Source of the DNA: Alnus glutinosa
Taxonomy: Eukaryota; Streptophyta; Magnoliopsida; Fagales; Betulaceae
Assembly: GCF_958979055.1 (NCBI RefSeq)
Contig: NC_084891.1
Location: 28,121,001-28,185,000 of the forward strand
Length of the DNA stretch: 64,000 nt
Direction: 5' to 3'
Shown: positions 1 to 14,385 of the stretch, piece after piece
How positions within the stretch are numbered: the first letter of the stretch is position 1
Layout of the letters: the number at the start of each line of letters is the position of its first letter
Made by a program: the position numbers and the translations under genes
Notes under the pieces: model-generated
The model's input: the letters and a program-made list of their open reading frames with translations, nothing else
The model's database searches: none
Told to the model about the DNA's origin: nothing

Positions 1-16
1 ATACTAATTAAATTAT

Positions 17-443
17 GAGAAAACTTCGCTTATCACCACCGATCTTTCATTACTTTTGCAATCATATCCTTAAACTTTAAAAAGTGTCAATTTAGTTCAT
101 CCATCTTTCAATTTCACCACTCTGTTAAGATTTCTGTTAAATCCCTCAAAATTTTCAAAATACCCGTTTTTTTAAAAAAAATATATACATATATATATTT
201 TCAAAGATTCAGGCACGGATATTTTTCAAATTCCGTTAAATTCATATCAATGCCTAAATCCTTGCAATTTTTTCTTTTCTTTTTTTCTGACAATAAAAAA
301 TATGGGTATTTTAGAAATTTTGACACCACTCCATTAGGATTTAATAGAAACTTTGAACAGATGTGTGAAATTGAAAAAAATTGAAAGATAGATATTGAAA
401 TTGAAAAAAAAAAAATTAAGGGCAGTAGGTGAAGTTTTTCCTC
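17..443. mobile_element. Foldback MITE in the last ABCB intron
   Basis: The two ends are imperfect inverted repeats of roughly 140 bp. The left end (GAGAAAACTTCGC) mirrors the right end (GAAGTTTTTCCTC), and the match continues through the 'atctttcaattt' and 'caaaatacccg' blocks. The ends are flanked by the 7-bp direct repeat AAATTAT at 10-16 and 444-450. The middle is AT-rich and has no coding signal. It lies upstream of the exon beginning at 706, so it sits in an intron of the ABC transporter gene. The superfamily is not certain, because 7 bp is not diagnostic in such AT-rich sequence. Confidence 0.55.
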
Positions 444-705
444 AAATTATTAAATTCAAAATTTCATATCAATTGAAGTTTCTTAGATAAGTAGTGATTA
501 AAGATCTTAAGTTCAAACTTGACTCCAAAATTTACTTCAATTTCTGATAAATAATTAAATTCACAATTTTCTATTTACTTAAGTTTATGATATAAGTGGT
601 TTTATTTTCTTGTCCTTTTCTACTGGTGTGAGCATAATCTCAATAACTCAATTCGTTTATATATGTTATTAAATCCCATGTACATTTGCTTTTCTGTGTC
701 TACAG

Positions 706-1929
706 CAACTATTCCTCAAGGGATTGGGAGGAGACTACAGTCGTGCCTACTCTAGAGCAACTGCCGTGGCCCGGGAAGCGATTGCCAATATACGTACTGT
801 TGCTGCATTTGGTGCTGAAGACAGGATCTCAATGCAGTTTGCTTCTGAACTAAACCAACCAAAGAAGCAAGCATTTGTACGAGGCCATATATCGGGTTTT
901 GGCTATGCTATTTCGCAGTTCTTTGCATACTGTTCTTATGCACTTGGCCTTTGGTATGCATCAATTCTAATAAAGCATAAAGATTCAAATTTCGGAGACA
1001 TCATGAAGTCTTTCATGGTTCTGATAATCACTGCGTTGGCAATAGCAGAAACACTTGCTCTTGCACCTGACATTGTGAAAGGGTCCCAGGCACTTGGATC
1101 GGTTTTCAGTATTCTACAAAGGAAAACAGCTATGGTCCCCGATGATCCCACCTCAAAGACTGTAACTCATGTCAAAGGGAATATAGAATTCAGCAACGTG
1201 TGCTTTAAGTACCCAGCAAGGCCTGATATCACCATTTTTGAGGATTTGAACTTGAAAGTCTCGTCAGGAAAGAGTCTTGCTGTAGTTGGCCCAAGTGGGT
1301 CAGGGAAGAGTACTGTGATTGCGCTAGTAATGAGATTTTACGACCCCACTTTTGGGGCAGTTTTAATTGATGGGTATGATATCAAACGGTTGAACTTGAG
1401 ATCATTAAGGCTAAAAATAGGTTTGGTTCAGCAAGAGCCAGCATTGTTTTCTACGACAATCTATGACAACATCAAGTATGGGAGAGAGGAGGCATCAGAA
1501 ATTGAGGTAATGAAGGCAGCAAAAGCAGCAAGGGCCCATGAATTCATTAGTAGAATGCCCGAAGGTTACAGAACTCAAGTTGGTGAGAAAGGAGTGCAGT
1601 TATCAGGTGGCCAAAAACAGAGGGTGGCAATTGCTAGGGCAATGTTGAAAGATCCGTCCATTCTTCTTTTGGATGAAGCAACAAGTGCATTGGACACAAT
1701 ATCTGAGAAGCTGGTTCAAGAGGCTCTTAACAAGCTCATGGAAGGGCGAACAACAATCCTGGTAGCACACAGGTTGTCAACTATCCGTGATGCAGACAGT
1801 ATTGCTGTGCTGCAAAATGGGAGGGTAATTGAGATCGGCAGCCATGAGCAACTCAGTAGTAAACCAGGTAGTGTCTATAGACAACTAGTCAGCCTACAAC
1901 AGGAAAACAATGTACAAGTGCTTGATTGA
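706..1929 (+). CDS. ABCB: ABC transporter B family, C-terminal exon (ABCB13/14-type), 5' part outside window
   Basis: This is the last exon of a full-size ABCB (P-glycoprotein/MDR-type) transporter. It carries 407 residues and begins after a splice acceptor (ctacag at 700-705). It holds the end of the second transmembrane domain, including the 'YSRATAVAREAIANIRTVAAF' type region just after the start, and then the whole second nucleotide-binding domain. Visible motifs are Walker A (GPSGSGKS, near fragment residue 195), the Q-loop (VQQEPALFS), the signature LSGGQKQR (near 298), Walker B (ILLLDEATS, near 318) and the H-loop (AHRLS). All are intact, so this half should bind and hydrolyse ATP. The sequence is closest to my recollection of Arabidopsis ABCB13/ABCB14, plasma-membrane members linked to auxin or organic-acid transport. 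The substrate here is inferred, not shown. The stop TGA is at 1927-1929. Earlier exons lie left of the window. Confidence 0.93.
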   Translation, partial: QLFLKGLGGDYSRAYSRATAVAREAIANIRTVAAFGAEDRISMQFASELNQPKKQAFVRGHISGFGYAISQFFAYCSYALGLWYASILIKHKDSNFGDIMKSFMVLIITALAIAETLALAPDIVKGSQALGSVFSILQRKTAMVPDDPTSKTVTHVKGNIEFSNVCFKYPARPDITIFEDLNLKVSSGKSLAVVGPSGSGKSTVIALVMRFYDPTFGAVLIDGYDIKRLNLRSLRLKIGLVQQEPALFSTTIYDNIKYGREEASEIEVMKAAKAARAHEFISRMPEGYRTQVGEKGVQLSGGQKQRVAIARAMLKDPSILLLDEATSALDTISEKLVQEALNKLMEGRTTILVAHRLSTIRDADSIAVLQNGRVIEIGSHEQLSSKPGSVYRQLVSLQQENNVQVLD

Positions 1930-3782
1930 TTCATCTCCCAGATCACAAACTTGTGCATAACCTTAAAGCATGAAGCATATAAATGAATATGCTGTTTTTT
2001 CAGGGATTTTCTGAGAAACAGTTGATGATGCAATTATGATATGCTTTGGGGAGCTATGGGAATGGGGGATGCTATAGTTTTTGCAGTTCCTTTAGAAGAT
2101 AAGATGCACAAAACTTTGGACAAATACGTTTGTAAGGTTCTTATATGATTTTGGTTCTCATTAAAGCACCTGGCGCCTGCCAAGCATAAACTATTTTTAT
2201 ACTAGAGATTTACTTCATCAACAATTTTTTAGGTGATTTAACATTATATTAAAGTTTAAAAACATAAGAAAAAGTATGCGCAATCTTAACATGGACAGAG
2301 TATGCCCATTCAAACTTAACAGGCTAGGCGAGCCCATGAACGACTATACCGCCTAAAAGTAGATAGAAAAGAACAGTATCCGATCCTCACAACTCCTTAA
2401 TGAAATATGTATCATGTCTCACCGCTCACATTGGTGGGAACAATGTTGTGCGAAGTTCATTTTTCTATCCTACCATATGTCTAACAAAAACATTTAATTT
2501 TACTCATTTTATATAGTTATAAATTATAGATATGTGATGGACTCAATCATTGATCTACCAACCCATTGTGCATGGAGAGGATCGGGATTTACAATGGGGT
2601 GGGCAACCCCCTGTCCATGGGCTACACTGCTACAGCCACCCCAATTGTAAGGGAACTTAATTATGTGGAGAACCCCCATTTTTTTTTTCTTTTTTTCTTG
2701 TGTTTTTTAAAGGAATATTACTATAATAAATTACCATATAAAACCACCGGTGACAGTAATGGCCAAAATATAAACAAGAAAGAGCAATGTTATATACCAC
2801 ACTTTTATTCTACTTCATTAATATGACAGTTAATTAGCCTTTAATATATTTTTTTTTTTCAACAATGACTGATTCAAATATTTTCACAAATAAACTACCC
2901 AAGGCTCATTATTGTAGATGCTTCTTCACAATAATTATGATGGAGAAAAATAAAATGTCAATTCAAATTAAATGGATTCAAAACGGTATTACTGCATGGA
3001 TCTAGATTATAAATTCTACCATCTTCGTCCATTAAATAATAATTAAGTACTTGAAAAGTCTGTTTTAAATTGTCAAGTCGTATATATTTAGTTACCTAGA
3101 TTTGATTATAAATTAATACTAATCGACAATATCACACCAATAAAATAAAATAGAAATATAATTTTTAACATTTATCGAACAAGAATGATGTCAATTAAAC
3201 AATATATCTTTCTTTATCTCTCTTTTTCATCCTCCTTGCAGTTCTCTCCCTCTCTATTTTTGTTTTCATCATTTATTTAGGACTGACCCTCATGAAAAAT
3301 GAATGCGTAGAAAAAAGAAAAGAAAAAGACGCTCATGAAAGTTTTTGTGAAAGAATAAAAAATAAACAGAGGAACAGATCGAACGCGGTCCCTGACCGGC
3401 CTGATTAAAGTTTGATGATGAAATCGGAATAGGAAAGGTCCAGACGTCCAGTGGTGGTCCATTGACTCCCGTTATAGTCCATCCATGCCAGTTGTTTGTA
3501 AGAACGTGTTCCGTGCCCCCGCGGAATTCTGGAATCTTCATCAAAAATAGATAAACAATTAAGTTGGAAGAGCGTACTTCTTGCGTTGGAGGTTTGGTGA
3601 GGGAGATGACGGGCCAGAGCACGTGGAACTACTAAATTAACCTCTTCCCATGTGCTTCCTCTATTTCTGCCTTTTCTGGGCTGTGCATAATTCCGTAATT
3701 CCCGGAATTTAATTACAAAAATAAAAAATCTAGAAATATTTAAACAGATATTAAGTACGTACGGTAGTACAATGAAAGCTAG

Positions 3783-3818
<36 letters not shown>

Positions 3819-5180
3819 TTATTACATTTTATTTTTGAAAAATGTTTGATTACTTCAACTTTTATTATAACTCATTTACAAATTCTTGTATATTATTCCC
3901 GATTATAACTTTTACTTTTGTATATTATTCCCAATTATTGCAGAAAAATGAAAATAATTATGAGGTACAGGTTAAAGGGTCTATTCCGTTTAATTAAATA
4001 AGCCAAATTAAAATATTTTTTTATCTCGACACCACTCATAATCAACTAGCGAACACAAATTATACCCTCTGTTCACAAATTAGGTTGCCTGTCTTCTTTC
4101 TAAGTTTGTTTGCAGGCGCTATTGTTATTTGCATGGGGAGGGCAAAATGTGTATTAAGGAAACATACAAATTGGCACGTCTATTTTGATTCCATAGATTT
4201 AGACAATAGAATAAAGAATAATAAAACAATGATGCTGGCCACGTTGGTCGGAGTCGCAACAAATGTTCCTCTCTCTCCTTCTTTATTCTAAAGTAATATT
4301 TCTTAGTATTTTTTTCCCTTATCTTCTTGGGTAAAGAATAAGAACAATTTATTTTAAACCATCGTGAATGTCTTCCCAAAAATCTAAAAACTACGTTTTT
4401 ATTTTATAATGTCTTACAATGTTAAGGTGTTAATTCCGCCCGACCCTTAAATTAATAATTGTTTAAAAGAAACAATAAGAAATTAGTTAAAACTGACACA
4501 TGACATTGTGAATGAATTATGAGATTAATATATATATATATATTAGCATTACTCAAATGAAAATGTATACGGGAGCTTAAATGTCCTAGCCCCACATCTT
4601 TTAACACATCATAGTAATATTAAAAACTTAATTATATTTTTATCTTACAATTATTTGAATTTTTTTAAAAATAAAAAATAAAAACCGATTCAAAAGTTAA
4701 TTAAAACAGACAAGTCACATTGTGAAATAATTATGTGATAAAATATAGTTTATAACATTAACCAACACATAAACCTAAACTTAAAAAGATAATTTTATTC
4801 ATTTTATAACTATCAAACAGTTGAATAGAATGTAACATCGCATGCAGCGCACCTTGCAGGGCAGCGTATTGTTGGAGCCGCGGTTTCGTGTGTGTCAGGG
4901 TGTGATTCATAAATTAAAGGATAGATAATCTGACTGTGACGCCTGCAGGCTTTCACTGTTAAATTTAAAAACTAATAACAAACTTTTCATTGCACCCACG
5001 TTTGTCGAAAGCAACTGCCTAATGATCCCGTGAAGACTGAAGAGTAGAGTAAAATTAATTAATTATGCCATAAGCCTACAAAGCCTAAGTTAAAGGTCCT
5101 AATATTACGATTTAAATTAAGCAGCTGCCTAATTGGATCCCTGCCGCTTGTCGACAGATGGCCTCTTCTCCATGTGATGC
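1930..5180. other. Intergenic, AT-rich; ABCB 3' region then no gene seen
   Basis: The first 200-300 bp are probably the ABCB 3' UTR. The rest is AT-rich with homopolymer runs (for example T/A runs at 3783-3818). Open frames at 3277-3622 and 4085-4379 are short, overlap on both strands and resemble nothing I know. Sequence at 2781-2800 (aatgttatataccacac) looks like a single MITE-end fragment with no partner. Confidence 0.6.
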
Positions 5181-5185
5181 ACTTA

Positions 5186-5558
5186 TTATGTGAATGGATG
5201 AATACAAAATACAGGAATGGATAGATTTACTGTTTCGAGTGAGTCAGAAATTCTAAAAAAACACAGTGAAATTGTATTTTACTTAATAAAATTCAACATA
5301 ACATATATTTCATAATCTTTCATTTAAATACACAATAAAACTAGCAAATTCCCTATAAGAATGTAACTCTGTTATAGATAGAATTATCCTATACATTCAG
5401 CTAAATAATCTATTGCTATTCAAATAGAACTTTAAATGAAAACAACTACTATGACTCTCACTATAAGAGATAAGACTCTTATTCAAACTACTATTTCTAT
5501 TTAGACTAGACAAGCTATTTAGATAAAGATGTAATTCTTACATATTAGGATTACAACA
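5186..5558 (-). repeat. 3' LTR of the short LTR element
   Basis: Direct repeat partner of 6300-6630. Shared blocks include 'acacagtga', 'catttaaatacacaataaa', 'cttattcaaactactattt' and 'cttacatattaggatta'. It lies next to the polypurine tract, which marks it as the 3' LTR on the minus strand. Confidence 0.72.
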
Positions 5559-6299
5559 TTCCCTCCCACTAACCTTTCCCTTGTCCTCAAGGGAAAAACA
5601 AGGAAATTGTGTCCATATTTTGTTTTTGTTTTTTTTTTTTCCCTTTTTTTCTAAGCCACACAAAAGCTAAACCCAGGGACTGAATAGTGCAAATCTTCAT
5701 TTGAGGGTGATGTTGGTAGTACGGGCTGAAGAGATGGCGACATGGGCTTATGGCGCTGCTTTCTGATCCGTTGGCTGCATGGCCTAAGGAGATTGTTGCA
5801 ATGCGGACCCCTACAGTGTTGTTGGCTTTGTTGGCTCCAGTGACATTTGGATCTACAACTAGGGTGGGTGGATTTGCGGTGGGTCGACAATGGTTTGGTT
5901 GAACGTCAACTTGGATGGATCTTTGTTGCGTCAACAACTCTTTTCTTCCTCTTTTTTGTAATGGTGGCAGCCAGTGGGGTAGGCGTTATGGGCAATTATT
6001 AGCTTGCTGAAGTGAGGCATGGTAGATAAAAACTTTCAATTTTTCTCATATGCTCATTTATCTTTTTGTTGGTTTTTTCATTCCATATTATAAATTCTTA
6101 TCACATATTTTATATCTTTGCTCGGTCCTCTTCATTCTAGAAAAATTGGGAAAGACATAGTGATGGTGTGGATCAGAGAACTCTTGTTCTTTGATTTTCT
6201 TATGTTGTCTAATACTTGGTTTCTTTTGAGGGCAACCGGTCCTTTTGGGTAAACACTTATTGCTATTCAAGAGAAAAAAAACGTGGCTATGATATCAAT

Positions 6300-6630
6300 T
6301 GATGTGAACCAATTAATACAAAACACAGGTTAACTGTTTCGAATGAGCCAGAAACTCCAAAAAAACACAGTGAGACTGTATTTTACTTAACAAAATTCAA
6401 TATATTTTATAATCCTTCATTTAAATACACAATAAAGCTAGCAAACTCCTTATAGGACATTCAACTAGATAACCTATTGTTATTCAAATAGAATTTTAAA
6501 TAAAAACAACTACTATAACTCGTTTTCTCTCGCTAAAAGAGATAAAACTCTTATTCAAACTACTATTTTTATTTATACTAGATAAGCTATTTAGATAAAA
6601 ATGTAATCCTTACATATTAGGATTATATCA
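6300..6630 (-). repeat. 5' LTR of the short LTR element
   Basis: Direct repeat partner of 5186-5558, with the primer-site-like sequence at about 6283-6299 on its inner side. It is shorter than its partner, as expected for an old copy. Confidence 0.72.
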
Positions 6631-6635
6631 ACCTA

Positions 6636-8135
6636 GTGTTGTTAGGAGTATAATAGCTTTTGCTTCATTTAATTTATTGACAAATTAACGTGACCGATCG
6701 CATAATATTCATTTCAAATCTCACTTCATGTCAATCTTCAGCCCCATCACCTAAAATGAATCATTGAGAAACTCATGACATGGCTATTAGTGTCTGTCCG
6801 AGCTATATGCGGGAAAAGGAGAAAGAAATGGGGGGTTGTTAGACTAGTCGTCGGCACGGGTGCGGGGAGGGACGTTGTTGCTGATGATTGAAAAATGTGG
6901 GGCAGACATGATAAATTTAAGTTTTTTAGGGGGTAAGGTGTAGTAAAATATGTAATACTCTAAGCATTTTTCCTTATTTAGATAATGGGAGCCGGAGTTT
7001 TCTAAAATTTTCTTCAGCTTCATGGCGCGCGCAGTGCAGTGAAACATACCGGTGCACAGGTCCATTGATGGCAGAGCCTGCATAATTTGCTCTAGCAATA
7101 GCCAATAGGAATCCTCGTGGGCAGAATGTAATTAAATTGGGTTGACGTTAAATCAACCCATTGGAGGGATCACTCCATTGTAGCCACCCATGATGGTACA
7201 TTTTCTTTTCCCTTCTTCGTTACGAAAGCTCCAACTTTATAAGGAGAAAAAGCAAAAGACTAGTCTTTTAAGCCCACTTAATTAATAATTATGTTTGTTA
7301 ATATATTTTTTTTTTCAATATAATGACTTTGGATGCATCTCATACTACTTTTCTTTTTTAGATCATATAATTTCTTCTTGCTGATAAATTTTGCATAAAT
7401 ATATTACCATGTAAAGAAAAGGAAATAATATGCATGAAAGGTTAATATGGTAAGGAGAGTAGAAAATAATTAAGCTTGAAAATGCTCTATTTTTTTTAAA
7501 AAGTTCTTTATTAAATATAAATTTTTTATTTTTAACACAATTTCAAACATGTTATAAGTGACCTTTCAAATATATATTAACAAAAATCATCATAAAATTC
7601 TTATAATTTAAATAGAATAATGTTATATACCATTCTATTATCCTTTATATCCAAAGATTACGCAGATTAGAAGAAATTTGCCTAATTTAGTATATTAAAT
7701 TGATATTGTGATGCTCGTGGACATTATATACTCAATTAATCTTATTGAAAAAAAATGGAATTGAAGGAATTTTTTTTTTTTATAATTTAGTTTGGAAGAA
7801 AATTTCTTTTATATTATAAAGTTTTTTTAAAATTTTAAATATAAAAGGAGGGAAGGAAAGAAAAAAGTGGTTTTTAATTTGGAATAGGCCGTGATAAGTA
7901 AAGAAAGAGATGGATAAGCTGGCAAAAGGTTGGCTAGGTCAGCGAGCGCTTCAAACCGCAATTTGTTTCCCTTCTCCCAAAGGTCAGGTCCCACTCTCGT
8001 CCTCTCTCTATCAAATCGTTTTTCCCATTCTCTCTCTCTGTCTCTCGCTCGCTCTGACAGCAATTAGGGTTAAAAATACGAACTGAATTTCAATTCCTAG
8101 CGAATCTTCTAGGTTTTGTTTTTGCTTCTCGAGAG
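6636..8135. other. Intergenic and ROP upstream region
   Basis: AT-rich with no recognisable gene. The minus-strand frames at 6844-7098 and 7827-8063 have no family resemblance. From about 7980 to 8057 the + strand becomes rich in CT (ctctctct and tctctctctgtctctcgctcgctctg), which is typical of a plant 5' leader and core promoter. Transcription of the ROP gene therefore probably starts in or near this stretch. No clear TATA box was chosen. Confidence 0.55.
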
Positions 8136-8153
8136 ATGGAGTTTTCTTGGTGA
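8136..8153 (+). promoter_or_regulatory. Possible upstream ORF in the ROP 5' leader
   Basis: An ATG 101 bp before the ROP start opens a 5-codon frame (MEFSW, then TGA). It would lie in the mRNA leader if transcription starts in the CT-rich stretch near 8000-8060 and no intron removes it. Very short upstream frames can lower translation of the main frame. No functional evidence is visible. Confidence 0.35.
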
Positions 8154-8197
8154 TCTCTCAGACTAAGACTCGAGGAGGGACGGCAAGGCATTGTTAG

Positions 8198-11314
<3,117 letters not shown>

Positions 11315-12028
11315 TCTAGGAGATTCTATTTGACATAGGAGACAATGACCCACCAGCCTCTCTCACTTATTTCTGCCAGTCTGTCTGTCTGTGTCATTTC
11401 CTATTCCATGTCCTCTGTAAGGAAGCAGTAAGCTGTGGTGTATAGTCTTGACTGACATGCTAGGGATCTTTTTGAAAAGCATGAGATTATTTATTAGTTT
11501 CTGCCGTTACCTGTTTTCATGATCTGTAACTGATTGCTAGGATTCTTGTTGACCCATGTACACGTGTCTGTTTAAAACCTGTCTCCTGCATTAACGCGAG
11601 GAAGATCCCTAATATGAAAGAACTGTTTCGTGGATGAACTTTGATATATCATCATCATGTGTTCCTAATCTTTACTGTGTGGTACTGCAAAGTTTGGACG
11701 CTTTATACTGTTTTTTTTATTGGTTTTATAAAGTTCAGATAATGAAAATGCGATTTTTTAAAACCCAGCCAAGAATTTGATAAAATTTGTATTTTGAAAA
11801 AATTACCTTTAAAATATCATCTTGCAAATTTTTTCATCTCAAACTGCTAGTTTTTATTCAAATATGTTTTCAAATATTTTATCATTTTAATTTAAAATAT
11901 TAATAAATTTGTAAGGAACTAATTTGATTTCGAGGTTTGTACTTTATATTATCTCATATATTTATTATTCATAATACTTGTAATATTATTCTATGAGATT
12001 GATTGTTAGATTGAAGTAAATGTTAATT
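11315..12028. other. ROP 3' UTR and AT-rich spacer
   Basis: The sequence to about 11700 is typical transcribed 3' sequence (moderate GC, CTGT-rich) and is probably the ROP 3' UTR. After that it is AT-rich with nothing recognisable. Confidence 0.6.
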
Positions 12029-12205
12029 GGGATAATTGTACCGTTGGTCCCTGTGGTATGCCATAATTATTTTTCACTCCCTATGGTTTAAAAAGTGCAT
12101 GGGAGGTCCTTGTGGTATACAATAATTACAAATCGATCCCTGACGTCAAATTTTGTTAAAATTTTTAATAGATTCTGTCAAATACCATGTCAGCGCCGGT
12201 CATGG
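12029..12205. mobile_element. Single arm of the GGGATAATTG Mutator-type MITE family
   Basis: From GGGATAATTG through 'ggtccctgtggtatgcc', 'aaaaagtgcatgggaggtcc', 'caaatcgatccctgacg' and 'gattctgtcaaata', this stretch closely follows the left arm of the intact element at 25595-26280. No matching inverted arm was found downstream, so this is a truncated or rearranged copy. Confidence 0.7.
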
Positions 12206-12720
12206 AATAATGACGCGACCTCAGCTTGTGACAGTCGGACCGAGGGACGACGGCGAAAGCGGCTACGGAGCACGTGACAGGATATCTCCGGTGAAAACGC
12301 ATAAATCTGACTCTCAAAATAAGACTATAAACATACTGCCAGAGAGACGAAAACCATCGAGGACTCAAGGAAAACAACTGGATCCAAGCGAACAATACAC
12401 TGGAAGTTTCCTGTCGGAAAACAAAAAAAAAAAAACCAAAGAAAACACAATAAAACTTCACAACCCCGAAGAGTTGGAAGACCAAAACACCACTGAAAAC
12501 TGGTTCGGGGGAACTTAACACCCTACCCTAATGGTAGGAAGAAAAACCAACTTCCACTGATAAAGCTAGGGAGGGACAAAAACTCCAAAGCTTGAGAAGC
12601 TTGGAGGACAAAAGGCCGGGAGGAGGGAGGCTCCCCCAACAAATAAATCTCTGAAAGCAATCTCTCTCTCTCTCTCTAGAAAGTTGAGAGCTTCTCTCTC
12701 TAACTTATACACCACGTACA
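12206..12720 (-). mobile_element. Unclassified repeat remnant, possibly a LINE 5' end on the minus strand
   Basis: This block is more GC-rich than its surroundings and carries a (CT)n run at 12660-12679. Read on the minus strand it starts with a GAGAGA/CTCTC-rich leader, then a GC-rich cccggcc/gcctccctcc stretch and a Ser/Phe-rich open frame. Such GA-rich leaders are common at the 5' ends of plant L1-type LINEs, but no endonuclease or RT domain is present. The classification is an inference. It abuts the MITE arm at 12029-12205. Confidence 0.3.
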
Positions 12721-13793
12721 TACGTGTGTGTCTATAATACTGTAGTTAAAAAATGGACCAGAAGCAAAAATAGGAAACAAAGTGCAGGTAGGCCAGGCCC
12801 TATTCTGACATGGTCAAATTCTATCATCTCGTTGCCTTTTATTATTATTTTATCCTCATCTTTGGTTTTTGTGGCATCGCCTATTAAATTATCAGTTTGG
12901 ACAAAAAATTAAGTATTATTAAGTGTATAATATGATTAAGTATGTCACATTAGATTCAAAGGCATTGACGGTAAGATTCTAGTCATATATAAGGCATAAA
13001 ACTCAAATTTGAATATATATGAGTTTCAAGGGGATGATGATGCATGTTGTTGAGCTGTTTGAATTTTTTGTTGTAGAGTTCATTTGTTCTGGATAGCTTA
13101 AAATGACACTTACGTTTCTGAAAATAGATAGACCCCACAAGTTTATATTTAAATTTTTATAAAATTTAGACGGCCTAACTAGAGAAAATTCAATCCGTTT
13201 CACAACTATACCTCACCGTCCTCACATTTAGGGTCTCTTTTCAAGGTGCTTTTTTATTTTTTGCTTTTTAACCAAAAACACAATTATTAACAAACTATTT
13301 TAAACATAAAATACTGCGCAAAACACTCAAAACTATTTTTATCCTATAACATTTTTTACAAAAAAATAAATAATAAAATACATCCTCTACAAAGTTTTAT
13401 TGAAAATTATGTTTGCATTAGGAAAAGTTTTATTGAAAATTATGTTTGCAGCTTTCCATATATGCGAGCCAATGAAACAAATTAGCCATAATCCTCCCCC
13501 CATCCTTCATTCCCAATTGTTAGCAATCCCCATTGTTAGCGGAAGGATCTTCTCCTTTCTGTTTTAACTAGTATCTACCATCTTGTAATTTTATTTTAAT
13601 ACTTTTAGCTTTAGCTTTGCTTTGGCTTTAGTTTGTTGTTTCTTTTCAAGTATCTTTTAAAAAATAAATAAATAAAAGAAGAAAAAAAAAGCCATAATCG
13701 CAGCTATATCACTTTGGCCGGGACACTAAAAAGCTTTATAGTAAAGATATACATACGGATGATGTAGTTATTTACGATATCTATAAGATGTGT
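12721..13793. other. Intergenic, AT-rich
   Basis: No gene seen. It contains a local tandem duplication at about 13395-13452 (two copies of 'aaagttttattgaaaattat' plus 'gtttgca') and an AAAT/AAAG-rich run near 13660-13690. Confidence 0.55.
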
Positions 13794-13798
13794 ATATT

Positions 13799-14368
13799 TG
13801 TTGGTACAGTTTCCGGTACGGTGACGTGTCGCCTTGTGATTTGTTGCCTTCCTCGATGTTCGTTCTCCTCGTAATCTACAAAATAACAAACGGCTCGTCG
13901 GGGGTGCCGACCGGACCCCCACTCCGATGCCTAAGTCAGTTCAAACTTATTTTCTGGAAAATATCAGTAATCTCAAGAGTTCAGAGAATCTGCCTTTTAA
14001 TACCTGGCGTAGTAGTCTTATTTATAGGCTCACAGTTATAAAACTGCTAAAATACTTGGAGCATAATCTGATTAGGAGTATGAGTCCTAGATCACATAGT
14101 CTTTAATCCTATCTTCATAGAATTCAAATTGGGTAGTAGAGTCCAAACTGGATATGACACTCTCTTTAGCTAATGTCATTCTATTAGGTACCTTATCCCA
14201 TATTGGATGGGATAGAAGTCTATCTTGATATACTCGAGATATACGTCTTTTTGGAGATAACGAATGGTCTTCTAAATTGGGTCTAATCTTGCTGGGCCGA
14301 CCTGATGGGCTCGGCCCCCGATACTACCTTAGGCCCACATGTCTTTGGTGTTAATTTTATCCCCAACA
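13799..14368 (-). repeat. 3' LTR of the young Gypsy-like element
   Basis: 570 bp, TG...CA ends, essentially identical to 20964-21533. It lies beside the polypurine tract, so it is the 3' LTR in element orientation. Confidence 0.95.
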
Positions 14369-14385
14369 GTTACCCCCCTAATTCT
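14369..14385 (-). promoter_or_regulatory. Polypurine tract of the young LTR element
   Basis: The minus-strand sequence AATTAGGGGGGTAAC lies immediately before the 3' LTR. This is the position and composition expected for the plus-strand primer of reverse transcription. Confidence 0.8.

Larger units (their letters stand above)
5186..6630 (-). mobile_element. Short non-autonomous LTR retroelement (TRIM-like, Copia-type primer site), old
   Basis: Two direct repeats of about 330-370 bp (5186-5558 and 6300-6630) flank about 740 bp. Read on the minus strand, the right copy is the 5' LTR. It is followed by a sequence close to the plant Copia primer-binding site for initiator Met-tRNA (TGATATCATAGCC against the usual TGGTATCAGAGC). 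The left copy is preceded by a purine-rich tract (rc of 5559-5580). The flanks ACTTA (5181-5185) and ACCTA (6631-6635) look like a decayed 5-bp target duplication. The LTRs differ at many sites, so the insertion is old. No gag or pol domain is recognisable, and the internal region is too short to hold them. It is a fossil. Confidence 0.75.

Noticed and set aside
3277-3622. Overlapping minus-strand frames of 61 and 110 codons
   Set aside because: Low-complexity Phe-rich translation, no homology, no exon partners. Probably chance.
5587-5937. 116-codon minus-strand frame inside the short LTR element
   Set aside because: No recognisable gag or other domain, and it overlaps frames in other phases. 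It is treated as part of the fossil element.
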